A stretch of DNA of 64,000 nt from Chromatiales bacterium (GTDB lineage Bacteria > Pseudomonadota > Gammaproteobacteria > UBA6429 > Thiohalophilaceae): contig JALVOC010000089.1 in NCBI GenBank assembly GCA_027032075.1, forward strand, positions 1 to 64,000, written 5' to 3'. Below are positions 15,591 to 25,688 of this stretch, piece by piece; within the stretch, counting starts at the first letter, position 1, and every line of letters starts with the position of its first letter. A model generated the notes under the pieces. It was not told where the DNA came from. It worked only from the letters and a program-made list of their open reading frames with translations, and ran no database searches. The position numbers and the translations under genes are program-made.

Positions 15591-16865
15591 TCAGTAATAC
15601 AAAAAGGGCGCATAGGTGATCAACAGCACCGCCAGCAGCAACATCAGGAGAAAAGGAAAGGTTGCCTTGTAAATCACTTCCACCGGTTTATCAAAACGAT
15701 AACTGGCAATGAACAGATTTATCCCCACCGGCGGGGTGAGATACCCCAGTTGCATGTTGGCGAGAAAAATGATTCCGAGGTGTACCGGGCCGATGCCATA
15801 CTGCAGCGCCACCGGCAGGATCAGCGGAACCATGATCACCAATGCCGAGAAAATATCGAGGAAGGCGCCAAGGATCAGCAGCACGATATTCAGCAGGGCG
15901 AGAAAGGTGTATTTGCTGGAAATATGATGCTGGATCCATTCAAATAATTTTACCGGCACTTCCGCATCCACCAGGAAATTGGCAAAGGCCAGCGATACCC
16001 CGAGGATCAGAAGGATGCCGCCGACGACCGTCATCGATTCTGTCATGATCCGCGGCAGCGCGGTAAGTTTGATCTCTTTGTAGACAAATACTTCCACCAC
16101 CAGCACGTACAAGGCGGTGACTGCCGCGGCCTCGGAAACCGCAAACAGACCACCGTAGATACCGCCAAGAACAAAAATTGGCAGGGGCAATTCCCATTTG
16201 GCATCTTTCAGCGCGTCCCAGGCTTCCTTGCGATCAAACGCTTTGAGCGGAATCACGTCCCGGCGTGTCACCCACAGGCTCCACAATCCGAGCAGAAACA
16301 GCATCAGCAGGGTTGGCAGGATCCCGGCGACAAAGACCCGGGTGATGGAGAGGGGTTCCCCCAGGTTCAGTTGTTGCACCACCACCACGTAAAGGATCAT
16401 CGGCAGCGAAGGCGGGAGCAACAGCCCGAGGCTGCCGGCCGATGTGATCAGGCCAAGGCTGAAACGGTCGTTATAGCCGACCTCCTTGAGAGCAGGATAG
16501 AGCAGCGCCCCCAGGGCGACGATGGTGACACCGGTGGCGCCGGTAAACGCAGTGAACATGGCACAGGAGAAGAGGGTGACAATCACCAGCTCTGCCGGCA
16601 GCCAGCCCAGCAGGCAGCGGGAGAGATTCACCAGCCGGTGTGAAGTCTGGCTTTCGCTTAACAGGTAACCGGCGAAGGTGAACAGCGGCAGGGCGAGTAA
16701 CAGCGGGGTTTCCGTCAGTCGGTAGATTTCAATGGCGATAACCCCCAGGTCCACATCGCTGTAGGCGAAGCCCAGCAGGCTCGCGGCGGCAATCACGACA
16801 AACAGGGGCACACCGGTTATCGCCAGTACTACCAGAAGAAGTGCCAGGACGGTGAGCAGCATCAA
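15591..16865 (-). CDS. dctM: TRAP transporter large permease DctM
   Basis: 424 residues with about 12 hydrophobic segments, the channel-forming subunit of a tripartite ATP-independent periplasmic transporter. Family-like segments include PLFTFAGYLLSES, GATGVTIVALGALLYPALKEVGY, SAGSLGLLLPPSLPMILY and LANMQLGYLTPPVGINLFIASY. Uptake is driven by an ion gradient. It is the last gene of the TatT-DctP-DctQ-DctM cluster and overlaps the end of dctQ by 4 bases. Confidence 0.95.
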   Translation of the reverse strand: MMLLTVLALLLVVLAITGVPLFVVIAAASLLGFAYSDVDLGVIAIEIYRLTETPLLLALPLFTFAGYLLSESQTSHRLVNLSRCLLGWLPAELVIVTLFSCAMFTAFTGATGVTIVALGALLYPALKEVGYNDRFSLGLITSAGSLGLLLPPSLPMILYVVVVQQLNLGEPLSITRVFVAGILPTLLMLFLLGLWSLWVTRRDVIPLKAFDRKEAWDALKDAKWELPLPIFVLGGIYGGLFAVSEAAAVTALYVLVVEVFVYKEIKLTALPRIMTESMTVVGGILLILGVSLAFANFLVDAEVPVKLFEWIQHHISSKYTFLALLNIVLLILGAFLDIFSALVIMVPLILPVALQYGIGPVHLGIIFLANMQLGYLTPPVGINLFIASYRFDKPVEVIYKATFPFLLMLLLAVLLITYAPFLYY

Positions 16866-17353
16866 TTATCCTGAAGCGCAGGGGGCTTGATGGCGGAGAG
16901 CAGATAACGCAGCGCCATCACCAAAAAGGCGAAGGGAATGATGGACTCCATCAGCCATACCGGCACACCCTCGAAAGCCGCAATGCCGTCGGCATATTCC
17001 AGTTTGATGAATTGCAGGCTGTACCAGGCTACCAGTGTGCAGATCACCGCGGCGACGCTGTCGGTCAGCCGTCCCAGCATGCGCCGGGCGTGGGGGCTGA
17101 GATGACGGGAGAGTATGTCGATACGGATGTGGCGATGTTCACGGCTGGCAATCATCGCGCCCACCAGCCCCAGCCATAACACCAGGATGCGCACCAGCGT
17201 GTCGCCCCAGGGGATGCCGGAATGCATGACGTTGCGCAGGAAAATCTGGATCACCGCAAACAGGATGGTCGTGGTCAGAATGAGGATCAGAAAGCCGCTT
17301 TCGATTCTGCGTAACAGGCGCTGCATCGTGGCAAGTTTGGAACTAAGGGACAT
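16862..17353 (-). CDS. dctQ: TRAP transporter small permease DctQ
   Basis: About 163 residues with four transmembrane segments (FLILILTTTILFAVIQIF; TLVRILVLWLGLVGAMIA; VAAVICTLVAWYSLQFI; IIPFAFLVMALRYLL) and the GDTLVRILVLWLG and ASREHRHIRIDI segments typical of DctQ. The start at 17353 overlaps the dctP stop in a TGATG arrangement, which suggests coupled translation. The open frame extends further to 17467 but would run deep into dctP. Confidence 0.92.
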   Translation of the reverse strand: MSLSSKLATMQRLLRRIESGFLILILTTTILFAVIQIFLRNVMHSGIPWGDTLVRILVLWLGLVGAMIASREHRHIRIDILSRHLSPHARRMLGRLTDSVAAVICTLVAWYSLQFIKLEYADGIAAFEGVPVWLMESIIPFAFLVMALRYLLSAIKPPALQDN

Positions 17354-18348
17354 CAGTGGCGGCTGCGATATTCTGTTAACAGTGCGTTCACCTTCTCCAT
17401 GATTGCAGGGCTGATGTAGCCGGTTTTCACCAGATGCTGGCGAGCCTTGCCGGAGTATTGGCGCCATTCCTGCAATTGTTCCGGGCTGGGTGAGATAAAT
17501 TCAATACCCTGTTTTTTCAGCGCGGCAAAGGCATTTATGTTGTCAAGACGGTTGCGTTGATCGATTTCCTTGAATACTTTTCCCATGACGCTGCGCACGG
17601 TTTGTTGGTCCGCCTTGGACAGTCTGTTGAAGGCGCGTTTATCGATGATCAATAACGCATAACTGTATAACAAGGGCATGTCGGTCAGATATTTGATCTG
17701 GGTATGCCAGTGCAATGCCAGGGTGACGATGGGGGGCGAGGCCACGGTGTTGATCAAGCCGGTTTGCAGGCCGGTGAGCACATCACCGATGGGCAAGGGT
17801 ACCGGCTTGACATCGTATGCCTTGACCGCTTCGTGGGAAACCTTGTCGGACGCCGGCACCCAGGTTTTGTAACGGCGCAGATCCGCCACCGCACGGATGG
17901 GGTAAAGCGACATCAGATAGGCGAAGCCGCCTTCCGCAAGGCCGAAACTGACGAAGCCTTTTTTTTCCAGATTGGCGAGTATGAGCGGATCGATCCGCTT
18001 GCGCACATAGCTGATTTCGTCCAGGTTGCGAAACAGCATCGGCAGGTTGTACACCACGGAATCGGAATAAATGTTGCTGATGGTGCCGGCGGTGACTGCG
18101 CCGCCCTGTAACTGGCGGATGCGGATTTTCCGCAACACGGTTTTGTCGTCTCCCATGACGCCACCAGGATAAAACTTGAAGCGCACCCGGTTGCCGGTTT
18201 TCTCTGAAATCTCCTTGGCACCGCCGCGCATTGCGTTCATCCAGAAAGAACCATCGGGGGAGAGCGTGGCAATCTTGAAGGTCGCGGCGGAAGCCAGGAC
18301 GGGTGCCAGGCCGGTCAGAAAAAGGAAAGAAACAAGAAGGGTCTTCAT
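17353..18348 (-). CDS. dctP: TRAP transporter substrate-binding protein DctP
   Basis: 331 residues with a signal peptide (MKTLLVSFLFLTGLAPVLASAA) and the DctP fold: FKIATLSPDGSFWMNAMRGGAKEISEKTGNRVRFKFYPGGVMGDDKTVLRKIR at the N-terminus, and GLAEGGFAYLMS and YKTWVPASDK in the middle. It captures the solute in the periplasm for DctQM. The arginine that normally binds a carboxylate is not obvious to me, so the substrate is open. In TatT-associated systems the binding protein is thought to work with the TatT lipoprotein. Confidence 0.92.
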   Translation of the reverse strand: MKTLLVSFLFLTGLAPVLASAATFKIATLSPDGSFWMNAMRGGAKEISEKTGNRVRFKFYPGGVMGDDKTVLRKIRIRQLQGGAVTAGTISNIYSDSVVYNLPMLFRNLDEISYVRKRIDPLILANLEKKGFVSFGLAEGGFAYLMSLYPIRAVADLRRYKTWVPASDKVSHEAVKAYDVKPVPLPIGDVLTGLQTGLINTVASPPIVTLALHWHTQIKYLTDMPLLYSYALLIIDKRAFNRLSKADQQTVRSVMGKVFKEIDQRNRLDNINAFAALKKQGIEFISPSPEQLQEWRQYSGKARQHLVKTGYISPAIMEKVNALLTEYRSRH

Positions 18349-18390
18349 TGCATGGCGCTCGGTTGCTGATTGATTAGAGATAGGGCGATG

Positions 18391-19269
18391 TTAAAAATAA
18401 TCATTGGAGGAAGCCAGCAGTTTTGCCGCCTGTCGCTGTGCCAGCATATTGGTCAGGGTCAGATCCGGCGCCACCGGATCCGCCGCCAGCACCTCTTTGA
18501 GCAAACGGTCGTGCAAATCACGATCAAACACCATTCTGGCATAGTGTTTGGCGTAGAGCACCTTGGCCATCAGGTTGCGTCCGCCTGACAAAGCGATCGC
18601 CCGCTCGAAATGCTGCTTTGCGAGTTTGGGTTTGCCACCGGCTGCGGGGGGCAGCAGGCTGAAGCTGATCCCCAGATACAAATGGGCGTTGCCGTGTTCA
18701 TGGGCTTCATCCAGCTCAACCAGGCGTTGCATGATGGCAGTGATGCGAGGCAGATCCGCTATGGCATTCCAGTCATCGCTGTTGGCCTGTATCCAGCCCG
18801 CCCAGCTGGAACCCAGAATGTACATCACTTCAACATCCTCGGCGGTAAAACCGTTCACAGTCCGTTTGAAATCCGCAAAAGGCTGGTTGCGGATCTGGCA
18901 GCTGGCGGGATGGTGCAGGCAGGCGGCGCGCAAAGCCCGTGTCAGGGCCCGGCTGGAGAGGCGCTTGCTGCGCGCTTTGTCGCCCTGGACAAAGACACCG
19001 GCATAGGAGTTGTAGAGTCTGGCGCTGGCCATCAAGAGGGAAACATTGTCGGGATCATCCCGCAGCATGCCGTCGATCATCAGCAGGTAGGCAGGGGCGG
19101 CATCTCTGACGGTATCGAGATCATCATGGTTGAGCATGGCGCTCGACAGATTCGCCGCCAGGTCGCTGGTTGCCGAACTCAGCAGGGAGGCGCACCCCGA
19201 TAACAGTGATGTCAGCAGAAGCGCGGCGACGAGGTATTTGCCGGGGCGTGTTTTCTTGTGCGGGCGCAT
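18391..19269 (-). CDS. TRAP transporter TatT component lipoprotein
   Basis: 292 residues with a lipobox (LLSGC, lipid on C26), matching the TatT (T component) family found with TRAP transporters: LLMIDGMLRDDPDNVSLLMASARLYNSYAGVF near the N-terminus, then tetratricopeptide-like helices (YILGSSWAGWIQAN, HLYLGISFSLLPPAAGGKPKLAKQHFERAI). In the characterised case TatT forms a ring-shaped trimer that binds the substrate-binding protein in the periplasm. It lies 42 bases upstream of dctP, giving a complete four-gene system. Lipid-like or hydrophobic substrates have been suggested for such systems; here that is inference. Confidence 0.9.
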   Translation of the reverse strand: MRPHKKTRPGKYLVAALLLTSLLSGCASLLSSATSDLAANLSSAMLNHDDLDTVRDAAPAYLLMIDGMLRDDPDNVSLLMASARLYNSYAGVFVQGDKARSKRLSSRALTRALRAACLHHPASCQIRNQPFADFKRTVNGFTAEDVEVMYILGSSWAGWIQANSDDWNAIADLPRITAIMQRLVELDEAHEHGNAHLYLGISFSLLPPAAGGKPKLAKQHFERAIALSGGRNLMAKVLYAKHYARMVFDRDLHDRLLKEVLAADPVAPDLTLTNMLAQRQAAKLLASSNDYF

Positions 19270-19560
19270 GGTCCGTTTTGCCGGAAGGCCTTTTCCTTAC
19301 CTTTGTTGTGGGATATTATATTCAAGTGGATATAATGTAGCGTGAATCCGGTTCCGGGTGAATCCGGGTATTATTAACTAATAGAATTTATATGTCATTT
19401 GCTATAGTTTGTCTCGGCCCAACCGATAACTATACACACAGGGTTGATGAAAATAACAAATGGAAGGGATACCAGTGGATGTTATCCGGCTGAGATGCTG
19501 CGGCGATTCAGCCAAATCCCTTTGGTTGATTGATTAAATGGAAAGAAGGGTTGGGTCAGT

Positions 19561-20277
19561 ATGAAAATAGCTGTCGTTGATGATGATCAGGAACTTGCCA
19601 CGTTGCTGTGCCTGTGGCTGACGGAGGCGGGCCATACCTGCCGTTCATTTACCAGTGGCCAGGCGTTTATCGACCAGGCGAATAATAATCATTTTGATGT
19701 CGTCCTGCTGGATATGGTGATGCCGGATATCGACGGAGAGCAGGTCCTCTCATGGTTGCGCGCCCAGCCTTATGGCGATATCCCGGTTATTTTTGTGACC
19801 GCCCGCGCCACCGAAGACGACATGGTGCGGGTGCTGGATGGTGGCGCCGATGACTACATCACCAAACCTGTTCGCAAACGTGAACTGCTGGCACGCATCA
19901 GTGCGGTCACCCGGCGTGTGTACACCCAGTCGGATTCCGAGCCGCTGGAAATCGGTCCCTATTTTATCGATATGCGAAGCCGCAGCGTCTTGTATGAGGG
20001 GAAGCCGATCAAATTGACCGACAAGGAATTTGAGCTGGTTACCTTCATCTTCAGTAACCTTGGGCGTTTGTTGTCCCGCCAGCAGATTTTGTCCACCGTC
20101 TGGGGGTACGAGACAGAGGTCAATACCCGCACGGTCGATACCCATATCAGCCGGATCCGCAAAAAGCTGAACCTCTCACCGGAGAACGGCTGGCGTCTCA
20201 GCTCTATCTATCATCAGGGTTACCGTCTGGAACAACTCCCGGTTGAGGACAGCTACCTGGCATCACGCATGCACTGA
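19561..20277 (+). CDS. OmpR/PhoB-family response regulator
   Basis: 238 residues. The receiver domain has acidic residues VVDDDQ (D7-D9), the phosphoacceptor D51 in VVLLDMVMPDIDG, VIFVTAR and the lysine in ITKPVRKREL. The C-terminal winged helix is of the OmpR type: LTDKEFELVTFIFSNLGRLLSRQQIL and VDTHISRIRKKLNL, with QGYRL at the end. No histidine kinase lies beside it; the nearest is the hybrid kinase at 25.7-27.4 kb. It faces a CheZ-like gene whose stop is 3 bases away. Upstream 290 bases have no gene. Confidence 0.95.
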   Translation: MKIAVVDDDQELATLLCLWLTEAGHTCRSFTSGQAFIDQANNNHFDVVLLDMVMPDIDGEQVLSWLRAQPYGDIPVIFVTARATEDDMVRVLDGGADDYITKPVRKRELLARISAVTRRVYTQSDSEPLEIGPYFIDMRSRSVLYEGKPIKLTDKEFELVTFIFSNLGRLLSRQQILSTVWGYETEVNTRTVDTHISRIRKKLNLSPENGWRLSSIYHQGYRLEQLPVEDSYLASRMH

Positions 20278-20280
20278 GGC

Positions 20281-20823
20281 CTAAAAAAGCTCGATATCTT
20301 CCTGTTGTTCCGCCGCTGGTGCCGTCATCGAGAGGATTTCCTCCATGGATTTGCCCTGCAGGATGGCGTCACACATCTGCAGATCGCTGTCCAGCGTGTA
20401 TTTGGCCCGTATTTTCTGTTGCAGCGCCTGCCATTCCTGCGGGTTAAACAGCCGGTCCTCGTCACTCACCAGCTCTGTCAGGGATGCCAGGCTCTTGGAG
20501 ACATGAGTGAGGCGCTGGCTCAATTTGTCGTAAAACTGAAACGCCATGATCGCCGCCTGGACCTTGTCGGCCACCTGTTCACAATCCTGCTGAATGGCGG
20601 TCTTAGCCGGACCCCCGGCCAGGGCCTCGGTTGCCGTTTTAATGTTTTGCACGCTGTCCACCATGGATGTGAAAGAGTGGGTCAGTGTGCCGATGGATTC
20701 ACTGCCTTCACGCATGGCGTGTTCGATGCGGACGATCGCCAGGTTCAGCATCATCACGGTTTCACGTATTTGACAACCCTTGATATCTGTGTGGGGTTCG
20801 CTTGCAGGCTGGGAATCGGGCAT
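20281..20823 (-). CDS. CheZ-like helical protein (putative response-regulator phosphatase)
   Basis: 180 residues, predicted almost wholly helical and without a signal peptide. The segment [11 protein letters not shown] has the D-x-x-x-Q spacing of the CheZ catalytic pair (FQDLTGQ in E. coli, D143 and Q147), with the same preceding F. The C-terminus ends QQEDIELF, an acidic tail with terminal L-F that recalls the CheZ peptide (DDLLDSLGF) that docks on CheY. E. coli CheZ has 214 residues, so this is a little shorter. No other chemotaxis gene is near; the convergent neighbour is an OmpR-type regulator. The assignment is inference from motif spacing. Confidence 0.5.
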   Translation of the reverse strand: MPDSQPASEPHTDIKGCQIRETVMMLNLAIVRIEHAMREGSESIGTLTHSFTSMVDSVQNIKTATEALAGGPAKTAIQQDCEQVADKVQAAIMAFQFYDKLSQRLTHVSKSLASLTELVSDEDRLFNPQEWQALQQKIRAKYTLDSDLQMCDAILQGKSMEEILSMTAPAAEQQEDIELF

Positions 20824-20945
20824 GTGGGCTCCTGATCATGGCGCAAAATTGTGGTTCAGTCCCTATAGCGGTCGGTTTTACAGGAAACATTAGCCCGAAT
20901 ATCCGGTATAATGCGCGCCTTTTGAGCAATTGAGCAGAACCCGTC

Positions 20946-22811
20946 GTGATTGAGAAACTTCGTAATATCGCCATCATCGCCCATGTTGACCACGGCAAGA
21001 CCACCCTGGTGGACAAGCTGCTGAGCCAGTCGGGCACCCTCGCCAGCCGTGGCGAGGTGGCAGAGCGCATCATGGATTCCAATGATCTGGAGAAGGAGCG
21101 TGGCATCACCATCCTCTCGAAAAACACCGCCATCAAATGGGGGGATTACCGCATTAATATCGTAGACACCCCCGGCCACGCTGATTTCGGAGGCGAAGTG
21201 GAGCGGGTGCTCTCCATGGTTGATTCAGTCCTGTTACTGGTGGATGCGGTGGAAGGCCCCATGCCGCAGACCCGGTTTGTCACCCAGAAAGCCCTGCAAC
21301 AGGGACTCAAACCCATCGTGGTGATCAACAAAATTGATCGCCCCGGTGCACGTCCCGACTGGGTGGTGGATCAGACCTTTGATTTGTTCGATCGTCTTGG
21401 TGCCAGCAACGAGCAGCTCGACTTTCCGGTAATCTATGCTTCCGGACTGGAGGGGTACGCCGGACTGGAGGCTGATGTCCGCAGCGGCGACATGGAGCCC
21501 CTCTTCCAGGCCATCGTGGAGTATGTGCCCGAACCCATGGTGGACCTGGGCGGGCCGTTTCAGATGCAGGTCAGCTCCCTCGATTACAACAGTTACGTCG
21601 GTGTGATTGGCATTGGCCGTATCACCCGTGGCAGGGTCGGAACCAATACAGCGGTGGTGATTGTGGATCGTCATGGCAGGCAACGTAACGCCCGGGTGCA
21701 GCAGGTGTTCGGTTTCATGGGGCTGGAGCGTATCGAAGTGGCGGAAGCGCAGGCCGGTGACATTATCGCCTTTACCGGCATCGACGGGCTGAATATATCG
21801 GATACCCTTTGTGATCCCAGTCAGATCGAAGCCCTGCCGGCACTGAGTGTCGATGAACCGACGGTGAGCATGACGTTTCAGGTCAACAACTCGCCTTTTG
21901 CCGGTAAAGACGGCAAGTTTGTCACCTCGCGTCAGATCCAGGAACGCCTGGAGCGTGAACTGATCCATAATGTCGCCCTGCGGGTCGAACTTCTTGATGA
22001 TTCGGAGGATGCGCCAGCGGGGAGTGCCACTGCGGCAGACAAGGGCTCGGCCCGCTTCCGCGTCTCCGGCCGCGGTGAACTGCATCTTTCGGTGCTGATT
22101 GAAAACATGCGCCGCGAAGGTTACGAGCTGGGTGTCTCCCGTCCCGAGGTGATCATCCGCGAAGTGGATGGCGAGTTGCAGGAACCGTTTGAACAGCTCA
22201 CCGTTGATGTGGAAGAGCAGCACCAGGGGACGGTAATGGAGAAGCTGGGCGAACGTGGCGCCCAATTGAAAGACATGATCCCGGACGGCAAAGGCAGGGT
22301 GCGGCTGGACTTTATTATCCCGGCACGTGGCCTGATAGGTTTCCGCACCGAGTTCCTCACCGCCACCCAGGGAAGCGGGCTTTTATACAACGTCTTCGAT
22401 CATTATGGCCCGTTGAAACGGGGCAACTTCGGCCAGCGCAGCAACGGTGTGTTAATCGCCAACGGTGCCGGCAAGGCGCTGGCATATGCGCTGTTCAACC
22501 TGCAGGAGCGGGGCCGCCTGTTTATCGGTCACGGTGAAGAGGTATATGAAGGTATGATTATCGGCATTCACTCGCGCAGCAACGATCTGGTGGTGAATCC
22601 CTTGAAAGCCAAGCAGCTTACCAATATTCGCGCCGCCGGTTCGGATGAAAATATCCTGTTGACCCCGCCGATCCGCATGAGCCTGGAGCAGGCGCTGGAA
22701 TTTATCGATGACGATGAACTGGTGGAAGTCACTCCCAACCATATTCGCTTGCGCAAGAAACTGCTGCTGGAGCATGAGCGAAAAAAAGCTGCAAGAGCGG
22801 CGGTGGGCTGA
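20946..22811 (+). CDS. typA: Ribosome-binding GTPase BipA/TypA
   Basis: 621 residues from a GTG start. The family is usually about 605-610 residues. GTPase motifs are AHVDHGKTT (G1), RGITI (G2), DTPGHADFG (G3) and NKIDRPGA (G4). The EF-G-like domains include [20 protein letters not shown], and the BipA-specific C-terminal domain includes RQ-like segments such as [19 protein letters not shown]. It acts in ribosome assembly and stress adaptation. It is a single gene, divergent from the CheZ-like gene. Confidence 0.96.
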   Translation: MIEKLRNIAIIAHVDHGKTTLVDKLLSQSGTLASRGEVAERIMDSNDLEKERGITILSKNTAIKWGDYRINIVDTPGHADFGGEVERVLSMVDSVLLLVDAVEGPMPQTRFVTQKALQQGLKPIVVINKIDRPGARPDWVVDQTFDLFDRLGASNEQLDFPVIYASGLEGYAGLEADVRSGDMEPLFQAIVEYVPEPMVDLGGPFQMQVSSLDYNSYVGVIGIGRITRGRVGTNTAVVIVDRHGRQRNARVQQVFGFMGLERIEVAEAQAGDIIAFTGIDGLNISDTLCDPSQIEALPALSVDEPTVSMTFQVNNSPFAGKDGKFVTSRQIQERLERELIHNVALRVELLDDSEDAPAGSATAADKGSARFRVSGRGELHLSVLIENMRREGYELGVSRPEVIIREVDGELQEPFEQLTVDVEEQHQGTVMEKLGERGAQLKDMIPDGKGRVRLDFIIPARGLIGFRTEFLTATQGSGLLYNVFDHYGPLKRGNFGQRSNGVLIANGAGKALAYALFNLQERGRLFIGHGEEVYEGMIIGIHSRSNDLVVNPLKAKQLTNIRAAGSDENILLTPPIRMSLEQALEFIDDDELVEVTPNHIRLRKKLLLEHERKKAARAAVG

Positions 22812-23026
22812 ACGAGTGTGCCGTCTCCCTTTCCGCTGGAAACCACGCTGCAGCGCGGGGCCGGCATGCGATTTATTGGCATACAAATAATACGGTATGC
22901 CCCGGGGAGATAAACCAGTTACAAGTTGAGCCCCATTCCTGATTTGTGTTTAGATGATTTGACGGTCTGGAAACAAATCAGCGGTCATCAAAGTGAAAGC
23001 AATAACAATAGAATAAGGAGGTTTAC

Positions 23027-23587
23027 ATGATCGGTAAAAAGAATGTGGTTTTTGGTTTTCTCTATCTTGTTTTCACAGCGTCACTCGGCATTGTGATGGT
23101 GAACATGTATGAGGATTTCGGCGCGGCGATGCAACAGAAGCAAAGCAGCGTTGGGCGGTTGCAACAACTGCAGGAAAACGGCTTTGAAGAGGAGCTGGAG
23201 CCCCTTGCGGCGAAACAAATCGCAAAGCTCAACACCAGCGGGATCCTCGCGCTCAACAAGGTGCGCAATACCGAGATGGAAATCGACCTTATCAAAGGCG
23301 GCGCGCATGCGCACGGTAATCTGGAAGCATTGTTGAATATCGCCGCTGGCCTCGCTTTGACTTTCATCGCGGTTGCGAAATGGTTCAAGCAACTCATCAG
23401 CTGGTTGTTTATTCTGGGCGCCGTGTTGCACTCGGGCATGCTCTATCTTGGGCGGGTGTTTGATCTGGCCTGGGCCAACAGTCTGCTGGAAACCGGTATC
23501 GGGCCGGTAATGATCCTCGCCGGGCTGGTGTTGGCCGGTATCGCGGCATTCATCGGTTTTCGTGGTGAAGTGAGCAAAGACAACTGA
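23027..23587 (+). CDS. Membrane protein of unknown function
   Basis: 186 residues with an N-terminal TM segment (VVFGFLYLVFTASLGIVMV), a charged loop of about 65 residues (helical, glutamine- and glutamate-rich), then three TM segments (LLNIAAGLALTFIAVA, LISWLFILGAVLHSGMLYL, GPVMILAGLVLAGIAAFIGF). Segments such as GGAHAHGNLEALLNIAAG and HSGMLYLG resemble conserved bacterial inner-membrane proteins, but I cannot name the family. AATAAGGAGG is a strong ribosome site. The prolyl aminopeptidase gene follows after 3 bases, so they are probably cotranscribed. Confidence 0.7.
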   Translation: MIGKKNVVFGFLYLVFTASLGIVMVNMYEDFGAAMQQKQSSVGRLQQLQENGFEEELEPLAAKQIAKLNTSGILALNKVRNTEMEIDLIKGGAHAHGNLEALLNIAAGLALTFIAVAKWFKQLISWLFILGAVLHSGMLYLGRVFDLAWANSLLETGIGPVMILAGLVLAGIAAFIGFRGEVSKDN

Positions 23588-23590
23588 GTC

Positions 23591-24541
23591 ATGGAACCTC
23601 TCTATCCCGCCATCAAACCCTACGCCACACACACCATCGAGGTGGATGACCCCCATGTGCTGCATGTGGAGGAGTGTGGCAATCCTGACGGGGTGGCGGT
23701 ACTGTTTGTGCATGGCGGGCCCGGCGCAGGGTGTGAGCCATATCACCGCTGTTTTTTCGATCCGGAAAAATACCGCATCATTTTATTCGATCAGCGTGGT
23801 GCGGGACGTTCCACGCCGCATGCCGAACTGCAAGGGAACACCACCCAGGCGCTGGTGGCGGACATGGAGACCATCCGTGAAGCCCTGGGGGTGAAGCGCT
23901 GGGTGCTGTTCGGCGGTTCGTGGGGATCCACGCTGTCACTGGTCTATGCCGAAACCCATGCCGACAGGGTGTTGGGAATGATCCTGCGGGGGATCTTTTT
24001 ATGCCGGCCGAAAGAGATCGCGTGGTTTTATCAAAAAGGCGCCAGCCGTATTTTTCCGGACTATTGGCAGGCGTTTCTCAAACCGATCCCGCCAGCGGAA
24101 CGTGACGACATGGTCGCGGCCTATTACCGGCGCCTCACCGGGGATGACGAACTGGCGCGCATGGCGGCTGCCAAGGCGTGGTCGATGTGGGAGGCGCGCA
24201 CCGCCACGCTCCACCAGCACAAGCAACTGGTTGAACACTTCAGCGATCCGTATACGGCGCTCAGCCTTGCGCGGATCGAGGCCCACTATTTCAGCAACAA
24301 CGCATTTCTGCAGGAGGATCAGATCCTGCGCGATGCGGACAGGCTTGCGAACATTCCCGCGATAATTGTGCAGGGACGTTACGACATGATCTGCCCGATG
24401 GAAAGCGCCTGGGAATTGCAGCAGGCGTGGCCGACGGCAGAACTCTCCATCATTTCCGGCGCAGGTCATGCTGCCAGTGAGCCGGGTATCGTCGATGCCC
24501 TGATCAAAGCCACCCGAAAAATGTTGAAGCGTATTGAATGA
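23591..24541 (+). CDS. pip: Prolyl aminopeptidase
   Basis: 316 residues, the normal length for the S33 family enzyme that removes N-terminal proline from peptides. Features are [38 protein letters not shown] (oxyanion region), [14 protein letters not shown] with the nucleophile Ser, and the C-terminal GRYDMICP and [10 protein letters not shown] with the presumed Asp and His. There is no signal peptide, so it is cytoplasmic. Its last bases overlap the dtd start in an ATGA arrangement. Confidence 0.95.
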   Translation: MEPLYPAIKPYATHTIEVDDPHVLHVEECGNPDGVAVLFVHGGPGAGCEPYHRCFFDPEKYRIILFDQRGAGRSTPHAELQGNTTQALVADMETIREALGVKRWVLFGGSWGSTLSLVYAETHADRVLGMILRGIFLCRPKEIAWFYQKGASRIFPDYWQAFLKPIPPAERDDMVAAYYRRLTGDDELARMAAAKAWSMWEARTATLHQHKQLVEHFSDPYTALSLARIEAHYFSNNAFLQEDQILRDADRLANIPAIIVQGRYDMICPMESAWELQQAWPTAELSIISGAGHAASEPGIVDALIKATRKMLKRIE

Positions 24542-24990
24542 TTGCCTTGTTACAGCGTGTTACCGAAGCCCGTGTGGTGGTGGAGGGTGAGAATATCGGT
24601 GAAATCGGGAAAGGCGTTCTCGCCTTCATAGGTGTGGAGAAAGGCGACAGCGAAGCACAGGCCGATCGTCTGTTGCAGCGTGTGTTGGGGTATCGGATGT
24701 TTGCCGATGCCGGCGACAAAATGAATTTGAGCCTGCAGGACATAAAGGGTGGTTTGTTACTGGTACCCCAGTTCACCCTCGCCGCCGATACGCAAAAGGG
24801 CATGCGCCCCAGTTTTTCATCCGCCGCCACGCCGCAAGAGGGAAAGCGGCTGTTTCACTATCTGCTGCAGCAGTCCAGATTGATGCATCCTCATGTGGCT
24901 GCCGGACGATTTGCAGCGGATATGAAAGTGTCGCTCACCAACGATGGCCCGGTAACCTTCTGGTTACAGGTTGCGCCTGCAATCCGCTGA
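24538..24990 (+). CDS. dtd: D-aminoacyl-tRNA deacylase
   Basis: 150 residues, close to the usual 145. It hydrolyses D-amino acids (and glycine mischarged on tRNA-Ala) from tRNA. Characteristic segments are [37 protein letters not shown], the catalytic-core SQFTLAADT-like stretch (here [18 protein letters not shown]) and the C-terminal NDGPVTFWL, which carries the cross-subunit Gly-cisPro. It overlaps pip by 4 bases and is followed at once by the lipoprotein gene. Confidence 0.96.
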   Translation: MIALLQRVTEARVVVEGENIGEIGKGVLAFIGVEKGDSEAQADRLLQRVLGYRMFADAGDKMNLSLQDIKGGLLLVPQFTLAADTQKGMRPSFSSAATPQEGKRLFHYLLQQSRLMHPHVAAGRFAADMKVSLTNDGPVTFWLQVAPAIR

Positions 24991-25004
24991 AAGTGACCGC
25001 TGGC

Positions 25005-25688
25005 ATGAAAGTGAATAAATTTATCAGCCACAGCACAATCGTCCTTGGCCTGCTGTCCGGCCTGCTGGCAGGCTGTGACGGTGGAAGTGAGATGCCGGCG
25101 CAGAATATGTTCCCCTGGCAGATCAGCGTTACCGCCGATGGCAAAAGCCGGGTGTTTGGCATCACCTTCAACCAGTCGAAGCTGCAACAGGCCGCCAGCA
25201 TGCTCGGGAGTGATTACAAGATTGCGCTGTTTGGTGACAAGGACGAAAGCTTGTCACTCGAAGCGTATTTCAGTGATGTGCACCTGGGCGGTTTGAGCGG
25301 CAAGATTTTTCTGCGGTTACAGGCCAGTGAGGATGAACTGCGTGGCATGCGTGCGCGTGTGCTCAAAGCCAAGCCACTGGGCCGGGGCGTGGTGCGCTAC
25401 ACCCTCGCGGAAGATGATCTGTTTCAGGCGGAAAAAAGAATTGTTGTCGGCATGAGCTATGTTCCCGCGGTCAATCTGGACGAGCAGACCGTGCTGGCAC
25501 GTTTTGGCGAACCGGCGGAACGTATCAAACTCGGCCCGAGCAAGCAGCATTTTCTTTATCCGGAACTGGGCCTGGATCTGCTGCTGGACAGTGACGGCAA
25601 GGAGTTGCTGCAATATGTGGCGCCGGCCGGTTTCGCCCGCCTGCGTGAACCATTGATGAGGATGCAACAGCAGGGAAAGGTGAATTAA
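25005..25688 (+). CDS. Lipoprotein of unknown function
   Basis: 227 residues from the ATG at 25005 (a GTG at 24993 is also in frame). The lipobox is LLAGC, with the lipid on the Cys near residue 24. The body contains [20 protein letters not shown] and a C-terminal part with [11 protein letters not shown] and [16 protein letters not shown], which resembles periplasmic proteins of unknown function. It is the fourth gene of the group membrane protein-pip-dtd-lipoprotein. Its stop overlaps the end of the convergent sensor kinase gene by 4 bases. Confidence 0.7.
   Translation: MKVNKFISHSTIVLGLLSGLLAGCDGGSEMPAQNMFPWQISVTADGKSRVFGITFNQSKLQQAASMLGSDYKIALFGDKDESLSLEAYFSDVHLGGLSGKIFLRLQASEDELRGMRARVLKAKPLGRGVVRYTLAEDDLFQAEKRIVVGMSYVPAVNLDEQTVLARFGEPAERIKLGPSKQHFLYPELGLDLLLDSDGKELLQYVAPAGFARLREPLMRMQQQGKVN

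Noticed and set aside
21234-22265. 343-codon frame antisense to typA
   Set aside because: Lies inside the intact BipA gene, with no recognisable motif and no ribosome site.
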